Positions 35,443 through 43,563 of a stretch of DNA of 64,000 nt are shown one piece after another. The notes below the pieces were generated by a model. The model saw only the letters and a program-made list of their open reading frames with translations, was not told where the DNA came from and ran no database searches. The translations under genes and the position numbers were made by a program. This stretch comes from Ancylobacter sp. SL191. GTDB taxonomy: Bacteria > Pseudomonadota > Alphaproteobacteria > Rhizobiales > Xanthobacteraceae. The stretch covers positions 3,695,001-3,759,000 of the forward strand of contig NZ_CP113056.1 of NCBI RefSeq assembly GCF_026625645.1. The letters are read 5' to 3'. Numbering within the stretch: position 1 is the stretch's first letter; every line of letters starts with the position of its first letter.

Positions 35443-35665
35443 AGGCCCACACAAGGGTACCGGCCCATTTTATCGCCACATCGGGAGGGATGATGGGCAC
35501 GGAATTTACGACTTCGTAACCGCACTCTTCTTAAGGTTTGCGAAGTGATCGCTCGGCAACGTTCCTTCAGTTCAGGGCTAGTGCGCCGGATGCGTGCGGC
35601 TTTGCCGAAGGCCTGCCGATCGTAGTGTACCGGCGCTAGCCGAGATGAGTAGGCGAGACAGGTAG

Positions 35666-37348
35666 ATGCGGGTTCCGGGGCTTATCGGCACGTATGCCAT
35701 GCGTGCCGGCGTGGTGTTGCTGGCGGCGTCATTGCTGGGCGGGGGCGTCGCTGAGGCGGCGTCGAAGAAAAAGCCGAAGCAGGCGCGCAACAAGGCCGCG
35801 GTCACCCGCACTGTCGCTAATGACGGCATCTGGCAGCGCGGCTACTCCGATATCGTCATCGACGCCAATACGGGCCGAGTCCTCCACGAAGAGAACGCCG
35901 ACGCCCTCCGTCACCCGGCCTCAGTCACCAAGGTGATGACCCTTTATTTGCTGTTCGAGCAGCTTGAGGCCCGCCGGCTTCGCCTCGATTCCCAGCTCCG
36001 TGTCTCCGCCTATGCGGCGGCGCAGCAGCCCTCCAAGCTCGGCGTGAAGGCCGGCTCCACCATTTCCGTTGAAGACGCGATCCAGGCGCTAGTCACCCGT
36101 TCGGCCAATGACGTCGCGGTGGTGATCGCCGAGAACCTCGCGGGCGATTCCTCGTCTTTCGCCCGGCGCATGACGCAGCGCGCCCGCTCGCTGGGCATGT
36201 CGCGCACCACCTTCAAGAATCCGAACGGTCTGCCCGATCCGCAGCAGGTCACCACGGCGCGCGATCTCGCCACGCTCGGCCGCGCGATCCAGGAGCGCTT
36301 CCCGACCTACTACGCCTATTTCGAGAAGCGCAGCTTCATGTATCGCGGCGTCGCGATCCGTAATCACAACCGGATGCTCGGCCGCATCGAGGGCGTGGAC
36401 GGCATCAAGACCGGCTACACCAACGCGTCCGGCTTCAACCTGTTGACCAGCGTGAAGCGCGACGGCCGGTATGTTATTGCCGTCGTCATGGGCGGCGCCA
36501 GCGCTGCCTCGCGCGATAACCGCATGGCGGCCCTCGTCACCGAAGCCCTTCCCCGCGCTTACGCCGGCCGCCAGATGGTCGCCCGCATGAACACCGCCCC
36601 GGGGGCCGTCGACGATATCGCGGTCGCCGCCCCGGCTGCCGCGCCCGTCGCCGTCGCTCAGGCCCCGACGCCGGCGCCCTCGCCCGTGGTGGCCGCTGCG
36701 GCCCCCGAGGTAATCCCGGTTCCCACCGCTAATCCGCGCGTTGCCATGGCGTCCGCCGCCGCCCTGCCGGCTCCGGCCGAGACCGACGAGATGACGACCG
36801 CCTCCGTGCCGACCCCGTCGGCCCGCACGGCCGCTCCGACCACGGTCGCCGGTGCCGCCAGCCCGATCGTCCCCGTTGCCGTGAAGACCGTGCCGGTCGC
36901 CCGCCCCGCCGCGCCCACCGCCACCTTCAGCAACCAGCCCGGCATCCTCGGCACGCTGGCCTTCACCAGCACCGGTCAGTCGGTGGCGGCCGCGCCGGCC
37001 GCCGCGCCCGCGCAGCAGGCCATCAAGAAGGTCCAGCTCGCCAGCGCCGGCCCGACCGAAATTCCGATGCAGGAGACCGAGCGGGCCGAAACCGCCGCCC
37101 GTCCCCGCGCCGGCGGCTGGGGCATCCAGATCGGCGCCTATGGCAGCGAAACCGACGCGCGCGCCCAGCTCGCCAAGGCCAAGCAGAAGGCCGGCTCGGC
37201 TCTCTCCAAGGCCGATCCCTACACCGAGGCGGTCAAGTCCAATGTCGTGCGCGCCCGCTTCGCCGGCTTCGATGCCGAGGCTGCGGCCCGCAAGGCCTGC
37301 GCGGCGCTGAAGCGCAGCGACTTCGGCTGCATGGTCTTCCGGAACTGA
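35666..37348 (+). CDS. D-alanyl-D-alanine carboxypeptidase with C-terminal SPOR domain
   Basis: 560 residues. A signal peptide or N-terminal anchor ends near AEAAS. The penicillin-binding core has the three active-site motifs: SVTK (HPASVTKVMT), SAN (TRSANDVAVV) and KTG (DGIKTGYTNASG). A long Ala/Pro/Val-rich linker (about residues 310-480) leads to a SPOR domain (GGWGIQIGAYGSETDAR..) that binds denuded septal glycan. It trims peptidoglycan pentapeptides in the periplasm, probably at the division site. AGG lies three bases before ATG 35666; ATG 35699 is possible. Confidence 0.93.
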   Translation: MRVPGLIGTYAMRAGVVLLAASLLGGGVAEAASKKKPKQARNKAAVTRTVANDGIWQRGYSDIVIDANTGRVLHEENADALRHPASVTKVMTLYLLFEQLEARRLRLDSQLRVSAYAAAQQPSKLGVKAGSTISVEDAIQALVTRSANDVAVVIAENLAGDSSSFARRMTQRARSLGMSRTTFKNPNGLPDPQQVTTARDLATLGRAIQERFPTYYAYFEKRSFMYRGVAIRNHNRMLGRIEGVDGIKTGYTNASGFNLLTSVKRDGRYVIAVVMGGASAASRDNRMAALVTEALPRAYAGRQMVARMNTAPGAVDDIAVAAPAAAPVAVAQAPTPAPSPVVAAAAPEVIPVPTANPRVAMASAAALPAPAETDEMTTASVPTPSARTAAPTTVAGAASPIVPVAVKTVPVARPAAPTATFSNQPGILGTLAFTSTGQSVAAAPAAAPAQQAIKKVQLASAGPTEIPMQETERAETAARPRAGGWGIQIGAYGSETDARAQLAKAKQKAGSALSKADPYTEAVKSNVVRARFAGFDAEAAARKACAALKRSDFGCMVFRN

Positions 37349-37357
37349 CGGGAGGCC

Positions 37358-38056
37358 TCAATGGCGCTGGAGCAGGATATCCTTGGCTTCGTTCACCCGG
37401 GCAGCGAGATAATTCGACCCGCCCTGGTCGGGATGGAGTTTCTTCATAAGGGAACGGTGAGCCTTGCGGATGTCATCCGCCCCCGCCCCCGCCGGAAGCC
37501 CCAGGATCTGGTAAGCCTCCTCTTCCGTCATCGTGCCACGGCGCGGCGCATCAGCGCCCCTCCCGCCCGCGTCTCGGTGAGCGTGTTCACGCCAACCGGG
37601 CGCCCGGCGGTCCAGATACGCTTCGAGTAGCTGGCGGCTTTCCGGATCAAGCTCCAGGGCAAGGCGGGCCACCGTGGCGACGTCCATGGCATCAAGCGGC
37701 CGACCCGCATAAGGGCCGGTGGTCACCGTGCCCGACAGACGGCCGCTATCGTGATCGAGTTGCATATCGAGCGCGGCTGTTCGGACCGACGATGTACGCC
37801 CCTTGGTCGTCTTCAGCCGATCCCAGGGCATGCCGCTCCGAAAGTTCCATCCGATCAGCGACAGTCCAAAGATGCCGAGCGGGATCGCGGTCTCGATATG
37901 GCCGCGCATGCCCAAGAAGCCCGCCAGCAGCAGCGTGACGCTTCCCCCCACGCCCCTCCCCATCCGCACCAGTGCCTTGGCGTCAGCCCGGCCGAAGGCC
38001 TTCAGGCCATAATAAAGCAGGGCGACGATTGCAGCCCCGACGAGCAGATTGATCAT
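37358..38056 (-). CDS. Membrane-anchored J-domain protein
   Basis: 232 residues. Two or three N-terminal membrane segments (INLLVGAAIVALLYYGLKAFG, then VTLLLAGFLGM and IPLGIFGLSLIGW), a middle part, and a C-terminal J domain (EEAYQILGLPAGAGADDIRKAHRSLMKK-LHPDQGG) with the HPD motif that stimulates DnaK ATPase. The layout, anchor first and J domain last, resembles Pam18/TIM14-like proteins of alphaproteobacteria. Start 38056 overlaps the VWA gene stop by 4 bp (ATGA). Confidence 0.88.
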   Translation of the reverse strand: MINLLVGAAIVALLYYGLKAFGRADAKALVRMGRGVGGSVTLLLAGFLGMRGHIETAIPLGIFGLSLIGWNFRSGMPWDRLKTTKGRTSSVRTAALDMQLDHDSGRLSGTVTTGPYAGRPLDAMDVATVARLALELDPESRQLLEAYLDRRAPGWREHAHRDAGGRGADAPRRGTMTEEEAYQILGLPAGAGADDIRKAHRSLMKKLHPDQGGSNYLAARVNEAKDILLQRH

Positions 38057-38775
38057 TGGCCGTCCTGCATGGCCGACAGAAGATAGCGCGCGCCCGTTGA
38101 TGAGGCCGACAGCGCCTGGAGCGCGCTGGTCCCGCCGGCGGCGTAACTGGCCGCCGCGCGCAATAATTGGCGCAACTGGTCGGCGGAGCCGGCATCGAAC
38201 CGGCACCACGCACCCTTGGTGAGCCGGGCGATTTCACGGAACGCCCGTTCGGCATCACGGTCGTGCCCTTCCTGAAACAGGAAGGCGGGAATGCCCCGCA
38301 GCGCCAGCGGCCCAGCCTCGGCGCAGAGGTGATCCAGCGCTTCCTCCATCGCGTCGCCAACGAAAACAAGAGCACCAACAGGGCCTTGCGCGGCCTCATT
38401 GGCAGTATGCCTGAGCACGCGACCGATCTGCGTTCGCCCGCCCCGGCAGTCGATCTTGGCCATCAGCCCACCAAGCCGTGCACCCTCGGCGATCCAGGGC
38501 GACGCGCGGCATTCGTTGATGCCGCGGAAATAGACGAGCTTCATGTCGAGCCCACCGATCCTGCCGGCCTCCTCGAACATCTCCGCCTGCAACCGGCACG
38601 CCATGTCCCAGGTCGGCTGCCGGCTCATCGTCGCGTCGAGACCAAAGATCAGCCGGCCGCGCTGCCCCGTCGCAAGCGGCGCGGGCGTCCGTGCCTCCAC
38701 CTCGGCCAGGAAGGCGGCAACGTTCGCCGTGGGCGCAACCGCGGGTGTGGAAAGGCGTGTCTTGTCCGAAGTCAT
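38053..38775 (-). CDS. VWA domain-containing protein
   Basis: 240 residues, cytoplasmic by lack of a signal. A von Willebrand A fold with a MIDAS-like DATMS at GLDATMSRQPTWDMA and LVFVGDAMEEALDHL later on. Function unknown. ATG 38775 has GAGG six bases upstream; a TTG one codon earlier is in frame. Tightly coupled to the membrane J-domain gene (4-bp overlap), a pair I recall from many alphaproteobacteria; it suggests a client or adaptor role with a chaperone. Confidence 0.85.
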   Translation of the reverse strand: MTSDKTRLSTPAVAPTANVAAFLAEVEARTPAPLATGQRGRLIFGLDATMSRQPTWDMACRLQAEMFEEAGRIGGLDMKLVYFRGINECRASPWIAEGARLGGLMAKIDCRGGRTQIGRVLRHTANEAAQGPVGALVFVGDAMEEALDHLCAEAGPLALRGIPAFLFQEGHDRDAERAFREIARLTKGAWCRFDAGSADQLRQLLRAAASYAAGGTSALQALSASSTGARYLLSAMQDGQ

Positions 38776-38904
38776 CAAGGCCTCGATCGGATTCGCGGGG
38801 AGTGTAGCGGTGCGACGCCCGGCGAGACAGCGCCTCGCGCATGGTTGACCGCCGGGGCGACTTTGCTAGACCGTGCCGGCGCTTGCGATGAGGAGACCGC
38901 CGCG

Positions 38905-39762
38905 ATGACCCGCCCAACCGTCCGGCCCGTCCACACCGTCCAGGAATTGCGCCAGCAGGTTTCAGCCTGGCGCGCCGCCGGAGACCGTATCGCGCTTGTG
39001 CCGACCATGGGCGCGCTTCATGCGGGTCATATGGCGCTGATGACCGCCGCGCGCCAGCATGCCGACCGTGTGGTGCTGACCATCTTCGTCAATCCGACGC
39101 AGTTCGCCCCGACGGAAGATCTGAGCCGCTATCCGCGTACCTTGGACGCCGATCTCGCCAAGGCGAGCGAAGCCGGCGCCGACCTCGCCTTCGTGCCGGA
39201 TGTCGCGGAAATGTATCCAGAGGGCTTCGCGACCACGGTGTCGCTAACCGGCCCTGCCCTCGGTCTTGAGACCGACTTCCGTCCCACGCACTTTGCCGGC
39301 GTCGCCACGGTAGTCGCCAAGCTGTTCATTCAGGCGGCGCCCGACGTCGCGATGTTCGGCGAGAAGGACTATCAGCAGCTTCAGGTCGTAACACGTATGG
39401 CGCGCGATCTCGACCTGCCGCTCCGCGTCATCGGCGTGCCGACCCTACGGGAGGCCGATGGCCTCGCCCTCTCCTCCCGCAATGTCTACCTCTCGATGGA
39501 GGAGCGCGCGGCGGCCCCTGTCCTGTACCGCGCGCTTGAGGATGCGGCGGCGGCGATGGCGGCGGGAACGCCCATCCCCCAGGCTGTTGATGCCGCGCGG
39601 GCGACGGTTTGCGCCGCTGGCTTTGACCTTCAATATCTTGAGGCGCGTCACGCTCAGACACTGGCGCCCATCGACGCCCTTGCCGAGGGGCCGGTCCGGC
39701 TTCTGGTGGCGGCACGTATCGGCACGACGCGTCTCATCGACAACATCGCCGTGCCGAGTTGA
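38905..39762 (+). CDS. panC: Pantothenate synthetase
   Basis: 285 residues. Joins pantoate and beta-alanine with ATP to make pantothenate. Motifs: LVPTMGALHAGHMALM (nucleotide-binding HxGH), IFVNPTQFAPTEDLSRYPR, FGEKDYQQL and DGLALSSRNVYLS. ATG 38905 after GAGGAGA. Divergent from the VWA gene. panB is not adjacent. Confidence 0.97.
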   Translation: MTRPTVRPVHTVQELRQQVSAWRAAGDRIALVPTMGALHAGHMALMTAARQHADRVVLTIFVNPTQFAPTEDLSRYPRTLDADLAKASEAGADLAFVPDVAEMYPEGFATTVSLTGPALGLETDFRPTHFAGVATVVAKLFIQAAPDVAMFGEKDYQQLQVVTRMARDLDLPLRVIGVPTLREADGLALSSRNVYLSMEERAAAPVLYRALEDAAAAMAAGTPIPQAVDAARATVCAAGFDLQYLEARHAQTLAPIDALAEGPVRLLVAARIGTTRLIDNIAVPS

Positions 39763-39766
39763 GGCC

Positions 39767-39937
39767 TTATGTTACCGTCAGGTAGCTGATGGCGAAGCCG
39801 ATGATGACGAGCGCCATACCGATGCCCAGCACGTAACGCATCGGCTTCACCTCGACCGCCTGACGCTCCTCGACATTGGCCTTCACCACCACCTCGTCAC
39901 CGACGATTTCGCGGTGGTCGTCCGAATCCTGTTTCAT
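39767..39937 (-). CDS. Small single-pass membrane protein
   Basis: 56 residues: a charged N-terminal half (MKQDSDDHREIVGDEVVVKA) and one C-terminal membrane segment (RYVLGIGMALVIIGFAISYL). Function unknown. ATG 39937 has GGGAGA 8 bases upstream; an upstream in-frame start adds seven residues. Convergent with panC, four bases apart. Confidence 0.7.
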   Translation of the reverse strand: MKQDSDDHREIVGDEVVVKANVEERQAVEVKPMRYVLGIGMALVIIGFAISYLTVT

Positions 39938-39997
39938 CGCTCGTCTCCCTGGTTGCAAGGGACAACGCGGCAGGCCGGATGGGGTTTCCCTTAGGGC

Positions 39998-40432
39998 CTA
40001 GAGAAGGCCGAGCGATCGCAGTTCCCGCCGAAGCGTCTCGGGCAGCGCGACATCCGCCGAACCTTCGGAAAGGTCGGCGGGCGCGTCGGCGGCGGTAAGA
40101 TAACGCCACCCCTGGAAGGGACGATGAGGGCGCGGCTCGACGCGGCGGACCACGGGCTCCAGCACCAGATGGCAACGGCGTATGCCGTCCGCCGCGACAA
40201 AGGGACGGATCGCGGTCAGCCGCTGGCGGCAGGCCACCTCCCCCTTGATGACCCAATAGAGCGAGCCACTGTCGACGATCTCGGGGGCGCGATTCGGCAC
40301 CATGCGGGTGGTGTGGAACTGCTCGGCCGGCGCGCCGCGCGCCGCCTTGGCCGCCAGATCCTGCGCGATCCACTCTTCGAGATCCTGCACCGACTCGGCG
40401 CCAACGCAGAGCTTGAGAAGATGGAGCGGCAT
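39998..40432 (-). CDS. DUF1489 family protein
   Basis: 144 residues, soluble. Begins MPLHLLKLCVGAESVQDLEEW; contains HTTRMVPNRAPEIVDSGSLYWVIKG and HLVLEPVVRRVEPRPHRPFQGWRYL, characteristic of DUF1489 proteins found across alphaproteobacteria. Function unknown. Confidence 0.9.
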   Translation of the reverse strand: MPLHLLKLCVGAESVQDLEEWIAQDLAAKAARGAPAEQFHTTRMVPNRAPEIVDSGSLYWVIKGEVACRQRLTAIRPFVAADGIRRCHLVLEPVVRRVEPRPHRPFQGWRYLTAADAPADLSEGSADVALPETLRRELRSLGLL

Positions 40433-40462
40433 GAATGACGGGTCCGGCGGCGGGGAGAGGCC

Positions 40463-41137
40463 TTATACCCGCTTGACGACCGGCCAGTCGACCTCGTCTT
40501 CGGGAACGATGCCGGTCTCCTGCAGGGCCAGCGTCTTCCACGCGACGAAGGCCGGATGCGCGTGGATCGCGTCGACATAGGCCTGCGTGGTCGCATCCAT
40601 CGCGATGCCATAGGTCCGCAGCCGCGTCGCGACGGGGGCGAACATCGCATCGGCGGCACCGAACGAACCGTACAGAAAATCACCGCCTTGGCCGAAGCGC
40701 CCGCGCGCCTCCGCCCAACGGTGTGAAAGTACCTTCACATCCTTCAAGGCGGCGTCCGGCATGGGACGGGCCTCGATGGGACGCCACAGATTCATCGGTG
40801 CCGCACTGCGCAGCGCGCCGAAGCCGCCATGCATCTCGGTCGCGAGCGAACGCGCATGCGCCCGTGCCGCCAGATCGCTGGGCCACAAGCCGCGATCCGG
40901 GAAGCGCTCGGCCAGATGTTCAAGAATAGCGATGGATTCCCACACAACGGCATCGCCGTCGATGAGGACCGGCACCCGGCCTGCCGGCGACGCGGCATAG
41001 GCCTGCGCCTTGAAGTCGGGGGCTTCGAGCGCAATCGTCTGCTCCTCGAAGGGGATGCCCGCTGCCTTCAGCGCGATCCACGGCCGCAACGACCAGGAGG
41101 AGTAGTTCTTGTTTCCAATGATGAGCTTAAGCGCCAT
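40463..41137 (-). CDS. Glutathione S-transferase family protein
   Basis: 224 residues. Thioredoxin-like N-terminal domain (KLIIGNKNYSSWSLRPWIALKAAGIPFEE), with SPAGRVPVLIDGDAVVWESIAILEHLAERFP, the glutathione-binding cis-Pro and ES motif. C-terminal helical domain follows. The active residue is the serine cluster in NYSSWS. Substrate unknown. ATG 41137 after GGGGGA. Confidence 0.93.
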   Translation of the reverse strand: MALKLIIGNKNYSSWSLRPWIALKAAGIPFEEQTIALEAPDFKAQAYAASPAGRVPVLIDGDAVVWESIAILEHLAERFPDRGLWPSDLAARAHARSLATEMHGGFGALRSAAPMNLWRPIEARPMPDAALKDVKVLSHRWAEARGRFGQGGDFLYGSFGAADAMFAPVATRLRTYGIAMDATTQAYVDAIHAHPAFVAWKTLALQETGIVPEDEVDWPVVKRV

Positions 41138-41244
41138 GGCCGTGTCCCCCGAATGAGGGCACAACCATCGACGACAGATCCGCCGGATGCAAATGCACAG
41201 CTGTCATGGCGCCCATCAGCGCCACTGATCGAGCTGCCGCAAAC

Positions 41245-41373
41245 TCAGCCCGCCGCGACCTGAACGGCCTGGAAGCCACCGAAAATGTAGACAAGAGCGA
41301 CGGCGGCCAGGAAGGCGACAACCGTCCAGCGTGCAACTCCCCAGCAGGAGGAGTGCTCGGAAAGGGAAGACAT
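41245..41373 (-). CDS. 42-residue single-pass membrane protein
   Basis: An ORF too short for most callers. It starts ATG 41373 with AAGGGA seven bases upstream. MSSLSEHSSCWGVARW is followed by one hydrophobic segment (TVVAFLAAVALVYIFGGF) and ends QAVQVAAG. I checked each codon through to TGA at 41245. It has one Cys next to Trp before the membrane. It lies 107 bp upstream of the GST gene on the same strand. Function unknown; real by ribosome site and amino acid pattern, not by homology. Confidence 0.6.
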   Translation of the reverse strand: MSSLSEHSSCWGVARWTVVAFLAAVALVYIFGGFQAVQVAAG

Positions 41374-41466
41374 GGAAAATCCCTTGATAGGTTCACCTCT
41401 CGGCGCTCGGGAACCTCATTTGTTCGCCGCGCCGGATTGATACAAAACTTAATGAAACGTTATCGC

Positions 41467-41482
41467 TTTCGCAATCGCGAAA
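41467..41482. promoter_or_regulatory. Small dyad in the 41374-41657 gap
   Basis: TTTCGC-AATC-GCGAAA, a perfect 6-bp dyad, lies in an AT-richer stretch between the 42-residue gene and the DUF599 gene. It could be an operator for either. The gap shows nothing else clear. Confidence 0.3.
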
Positions 41483-41657
41483 TAGTCACAATCCCCCGCG
41501 TCCCATGCAACCCTGCTAGGCACGCGCAAGCTTGGATTCGGCAGCCCCGCACCGCTGTGCACAGGCGCGGGCGGCTATTGAAGCGAACGGATCGACGGAT
41601 CACCATACGGCGCCCGCGATCTGACCGCGGCCCTGCGGCGCAAGGCACTCCAACCCC

Positions 41658-42359
41658 ATGTTCGGCTTCACCTATCTCGACGGCATCGCCTTCAGCGCCT
41701 TCATCGGCTCCTGGATCGTCTATCACTTTCTGATGGAGGGCGGCTGGTCGGAGCGGCGCTCGTTCAACCGGCGCATGGACCAGTTCCGGCTGGAATGGAT
41801 GCAGCGCATGCTGCTGCGCGACAACCGGATCGTCGATGCCCAGATCGTCGCCGCGCTGCAAAATGGTACCGCCTTCTTCGCCTCCACCTCACTGCTGGCG
41901 ATCGGTGCCACGCTGGCGATTCTGCAGTCCACCGACGCGGTGATGGCGATCTTCAGGGATCTGCCCTTCGTCGAGCCCAACCGGACCAGCTGGGAACTCA
42001 AGACGCTGGGCCTCGCGGTGATTTTCGCCAACGCCTTCTTCAAGTTCGCCTGGGCCTACCGACTGTTCAATTATACCACCATCCTGCTGGGCTCGACGCC
42101 GCCCGCCCGCGACGCAGCGACCCCGGAGGCGCAGATGCACGCGCGCAAGGCCGCCCGCATGGCGACGCTCGCCGGCCGGCACTTCAACCGGGGACAGCGC
42201 GCCTTCTTCTTCGCCCTCGGCTATCTCGGCTGGTATGTGAACGCGTGGGCCTTCATGGTCGCCACCTTCGCCATCTTCATCGTCATGACCAACCGGCAGT
42301 TCGGCAAGGACGCCCATTGGATCCTCGATGACCCCGAGCCGGAGACCAGCCGTGACTGA
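41658..42359 (+). CDS. DUF599 family membrane protein
   Basis: 233 residues with about four membrane segments. Begins MFGFTYLDGIAFSAFIGSW; has IVAALQNGTAFFASTSLLAIGATLAIL and AYRLFNYTTILLGSTP, then HFNRGQRAFFFALGYLGWYVN, typical of DUF599. Function unknown. The next gene's GTG overlaps its end by 8 bp. Confidence 0.9.
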   Translation: MFGFTYLDGIAFSAFIGSWIVYHFLMEGGWSERRSFNRRMDQFRLEWMQRMLLRDNRIVDAQIVAALQNGTAFFASTSLLAIGATLAILQSTDAVMAIFRDLPFVEPNRTSWELKTLGLAVIFANAFFKFAWAYRLFNYTTILLGSTPPARDAATPEAQMHARKAARMATLAGRHFNRGQRAFFFALGYLGWYVNAWAFMVATFAIFIVMTNRQFGKDAHWILDDPEPETSRD

Positions 42360-42654
42360 CAAACCGACGAGCCAAACTCCTCCGCGCCCGCGCCTTCCGT
42401 CGGAAGATGCGATGGAGCAAGCCATTCTGGCCGCTGCAGAATCTGCCGGTCGCACGGTGGCGCCGGAGGATGTCGCGCGCAGTGTGGCCAAGGGGCCGGA
42501 ATGGCAGGCGGCGCTGCCGGTGCTGCGGCGGGTGGCGCAGCGCATGGCGCGGGAGGGACGGCTGGTGATCTACCGCAAGGGCAAGCCGGTCGACCCGGAC
42601 GATTTCCGCGGCGTCTACCGGCTCGGCCTGCCGGGTATCCCGCCCGAAGGCTAG
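42352..42654 (+). CDS. DUF3253 domain protein
   Basis: 100 residues, a small winged-helix-like protein: DAMEQAILAAAESAGRTVAPEDVARSVA and WQAALPVLRRVAQRMAREGRLVIYRKGKPVDPDDFRGVYRL. The end 'VIYRKGKPVDPDDFRGVYRL' fits DUF3253. GTG 42352 follows GGAG and overlaps DUF599; an ATG at 42328 is deeper in DUF599. Its TAG stop is the first part of an interspersed repeat (CTAGAGC), so the C-terminus was fixed by that insertion. Confidence 0.82.
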   Translation: MTDKPTSQTPPRPRLPSEDAMEQAILAAAESAGRTVAPEDVARSVAKGPEWQAALPVLRRVAQRMAREGRLVIYRKGKPVDPDDFRGVYRLGLPGIPPEG

Positions 42655-42757
42655 AGCTTCTCCGGTGAATTCCAGTTCACCGGAGAAGCTCTAGCTTATT
42701 GTTTCGACGCATTTTCTTCACGCGAACCGGAATCCACTTCGCTCGAAAATGCTCTAA
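42651..42757. repeat. Rhizobiales-type interspersed palindromic repeat (composite)
   Basis: First half: a perfect 19-bp inverted repeat, CTAGAGCTTCTCCGGTGAA (42651-42669) and its complement (42676-42694), with loop TTCCAG. Second half (42695-42757): a hairpin with arms GCATTTTC and GAAAATGC and inner CGCGAA/TTCGC, ending GCTCTAA. The second half resembles a dispersed intergenic element common in Rhizobiales genomes (recalled, not searched). Each end supplies a stop codon for the flanking convergent gene. Confidence 0.8.
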
Positions 42758-43551
42758 GGCGCGGGGAACAGCGCGCCGGTGCGGCCGGTAACATAATACA
42801 CCACCAGCCCCACCCATTCGCGCAGCGCGCCGTCGACGAATTGCAGTCCCTCGGCGACCGAGCCGAACAGGCGCCAGACGGCCCCCTGCCCTGTCGTGCG
42901 GTAGTCCACCGGATAGGCGGTGACCGGAAATCCCGCCGCGCGGAAACAGCCCATGGCACGCGGCATGTGCATGGCGGAGGTCACCAGCAGCCAGCGCTCG
43001 CCTGCGACCGGATTAACTAACCCTCTGGTCAGTCGTGCATTTTCCGCCGTATTGCGCGACCGCCCCTCAAAAATCACACGGCCGGGATCGACGCCGATCT
43101 GCGGCAGCACTTGCCGGATCACATCGGCCTCGGCGATTGGCGGAGGATCGAGGCGCCCGCTGCCGCCGCTGAAGACGAGGCGGGCATCGGGATAGCGGCG
43201 GCTGAGATCGGCCAGGGCAAAGAGCCGTTCTGCCGCTTCCTGAAAGGCCGGCTGGCCGCGCGCGGCGGTGATGTCCGGCAGCTCCGCGCCACCAAGTACA
43301 ATAATACCGGCGATCGGTTGTCCATCATCTACGAAAGCGGGGAATCGGTCTTCCAAAGCCTGCGTCATCATCCGCCCGAACGGCCCCAGCCCGGCCAGCA
43401 GGAGACCGACGATTCCAACCGCCATCAGCACGCGCCCGAGCCGCCAGCGCGGTGCAGTGAGGTGAACAGTCAGGCCGATGAGTGCAGTGAGGGTGAGTAG
43501 TGTGGATGGCACGACGGCCATCCAGACGAGCTTGGAGAGGGTGAAGAACAT
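42754..43551 (-). CDS. YdcF family protein (DUF218)
   Basis: 265 residues. One or two N-terminal membrane segments (LLTLTALIGLTVHL; AVGIVGLLLAGLGPFG) and a DUF218 domain with IIVLGGAELPDITAARGQ, LVFSGGSGRLDPPPIAEADVIRQ, FEGRSRNTAENARL and LLVTSAMHMPRAMGCFRAAGF. The family is linked to envelope biogenesis; exact activity unknown. Its stop TAG is at the outer end of the repeat at 42651-42757. Confidence 0.9.
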   Translation of the reverse strand: MFFTLSKLVWMAVVPSTLLTLTALIGLTVHLTAPRWRLGRVLMAVGIVGLLLAGLGPFGRMMTQALEDRFPAFVDDGQPIAGIIVLGGAELPDITAARGQPAFQEAAERLFALADLSRRYPDARLVFSGGSGRLDPPPIAEADVIRQVLPQIGVDPGRVIFEGRSRNTAENARLTRGLVNPVAGERWLLVTSAMHMPRAMGCFRAAGFPVTAYPVDYRTTGQGAVWRLFGSVAEGLQFVDGALREWVGLVVYYVTGRTGALFPAP

Positions 43552-43563
43552 GGGCCTCTCCGC

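Larger units (their letters stand above)
35310..35665. other. Gap between the phasin and dac genes
   Basis: 356 bp with no gene seen. It holds the phasin promoter and dyads, a perfect inverted repeat TTACGA-CT-TCGTAA (35506-35519) of unknown role, and presumably the promoter of the plus-strand carboxypeptidase, for which I see no convincing sigma-70 boxes. Confidence 0.6.
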
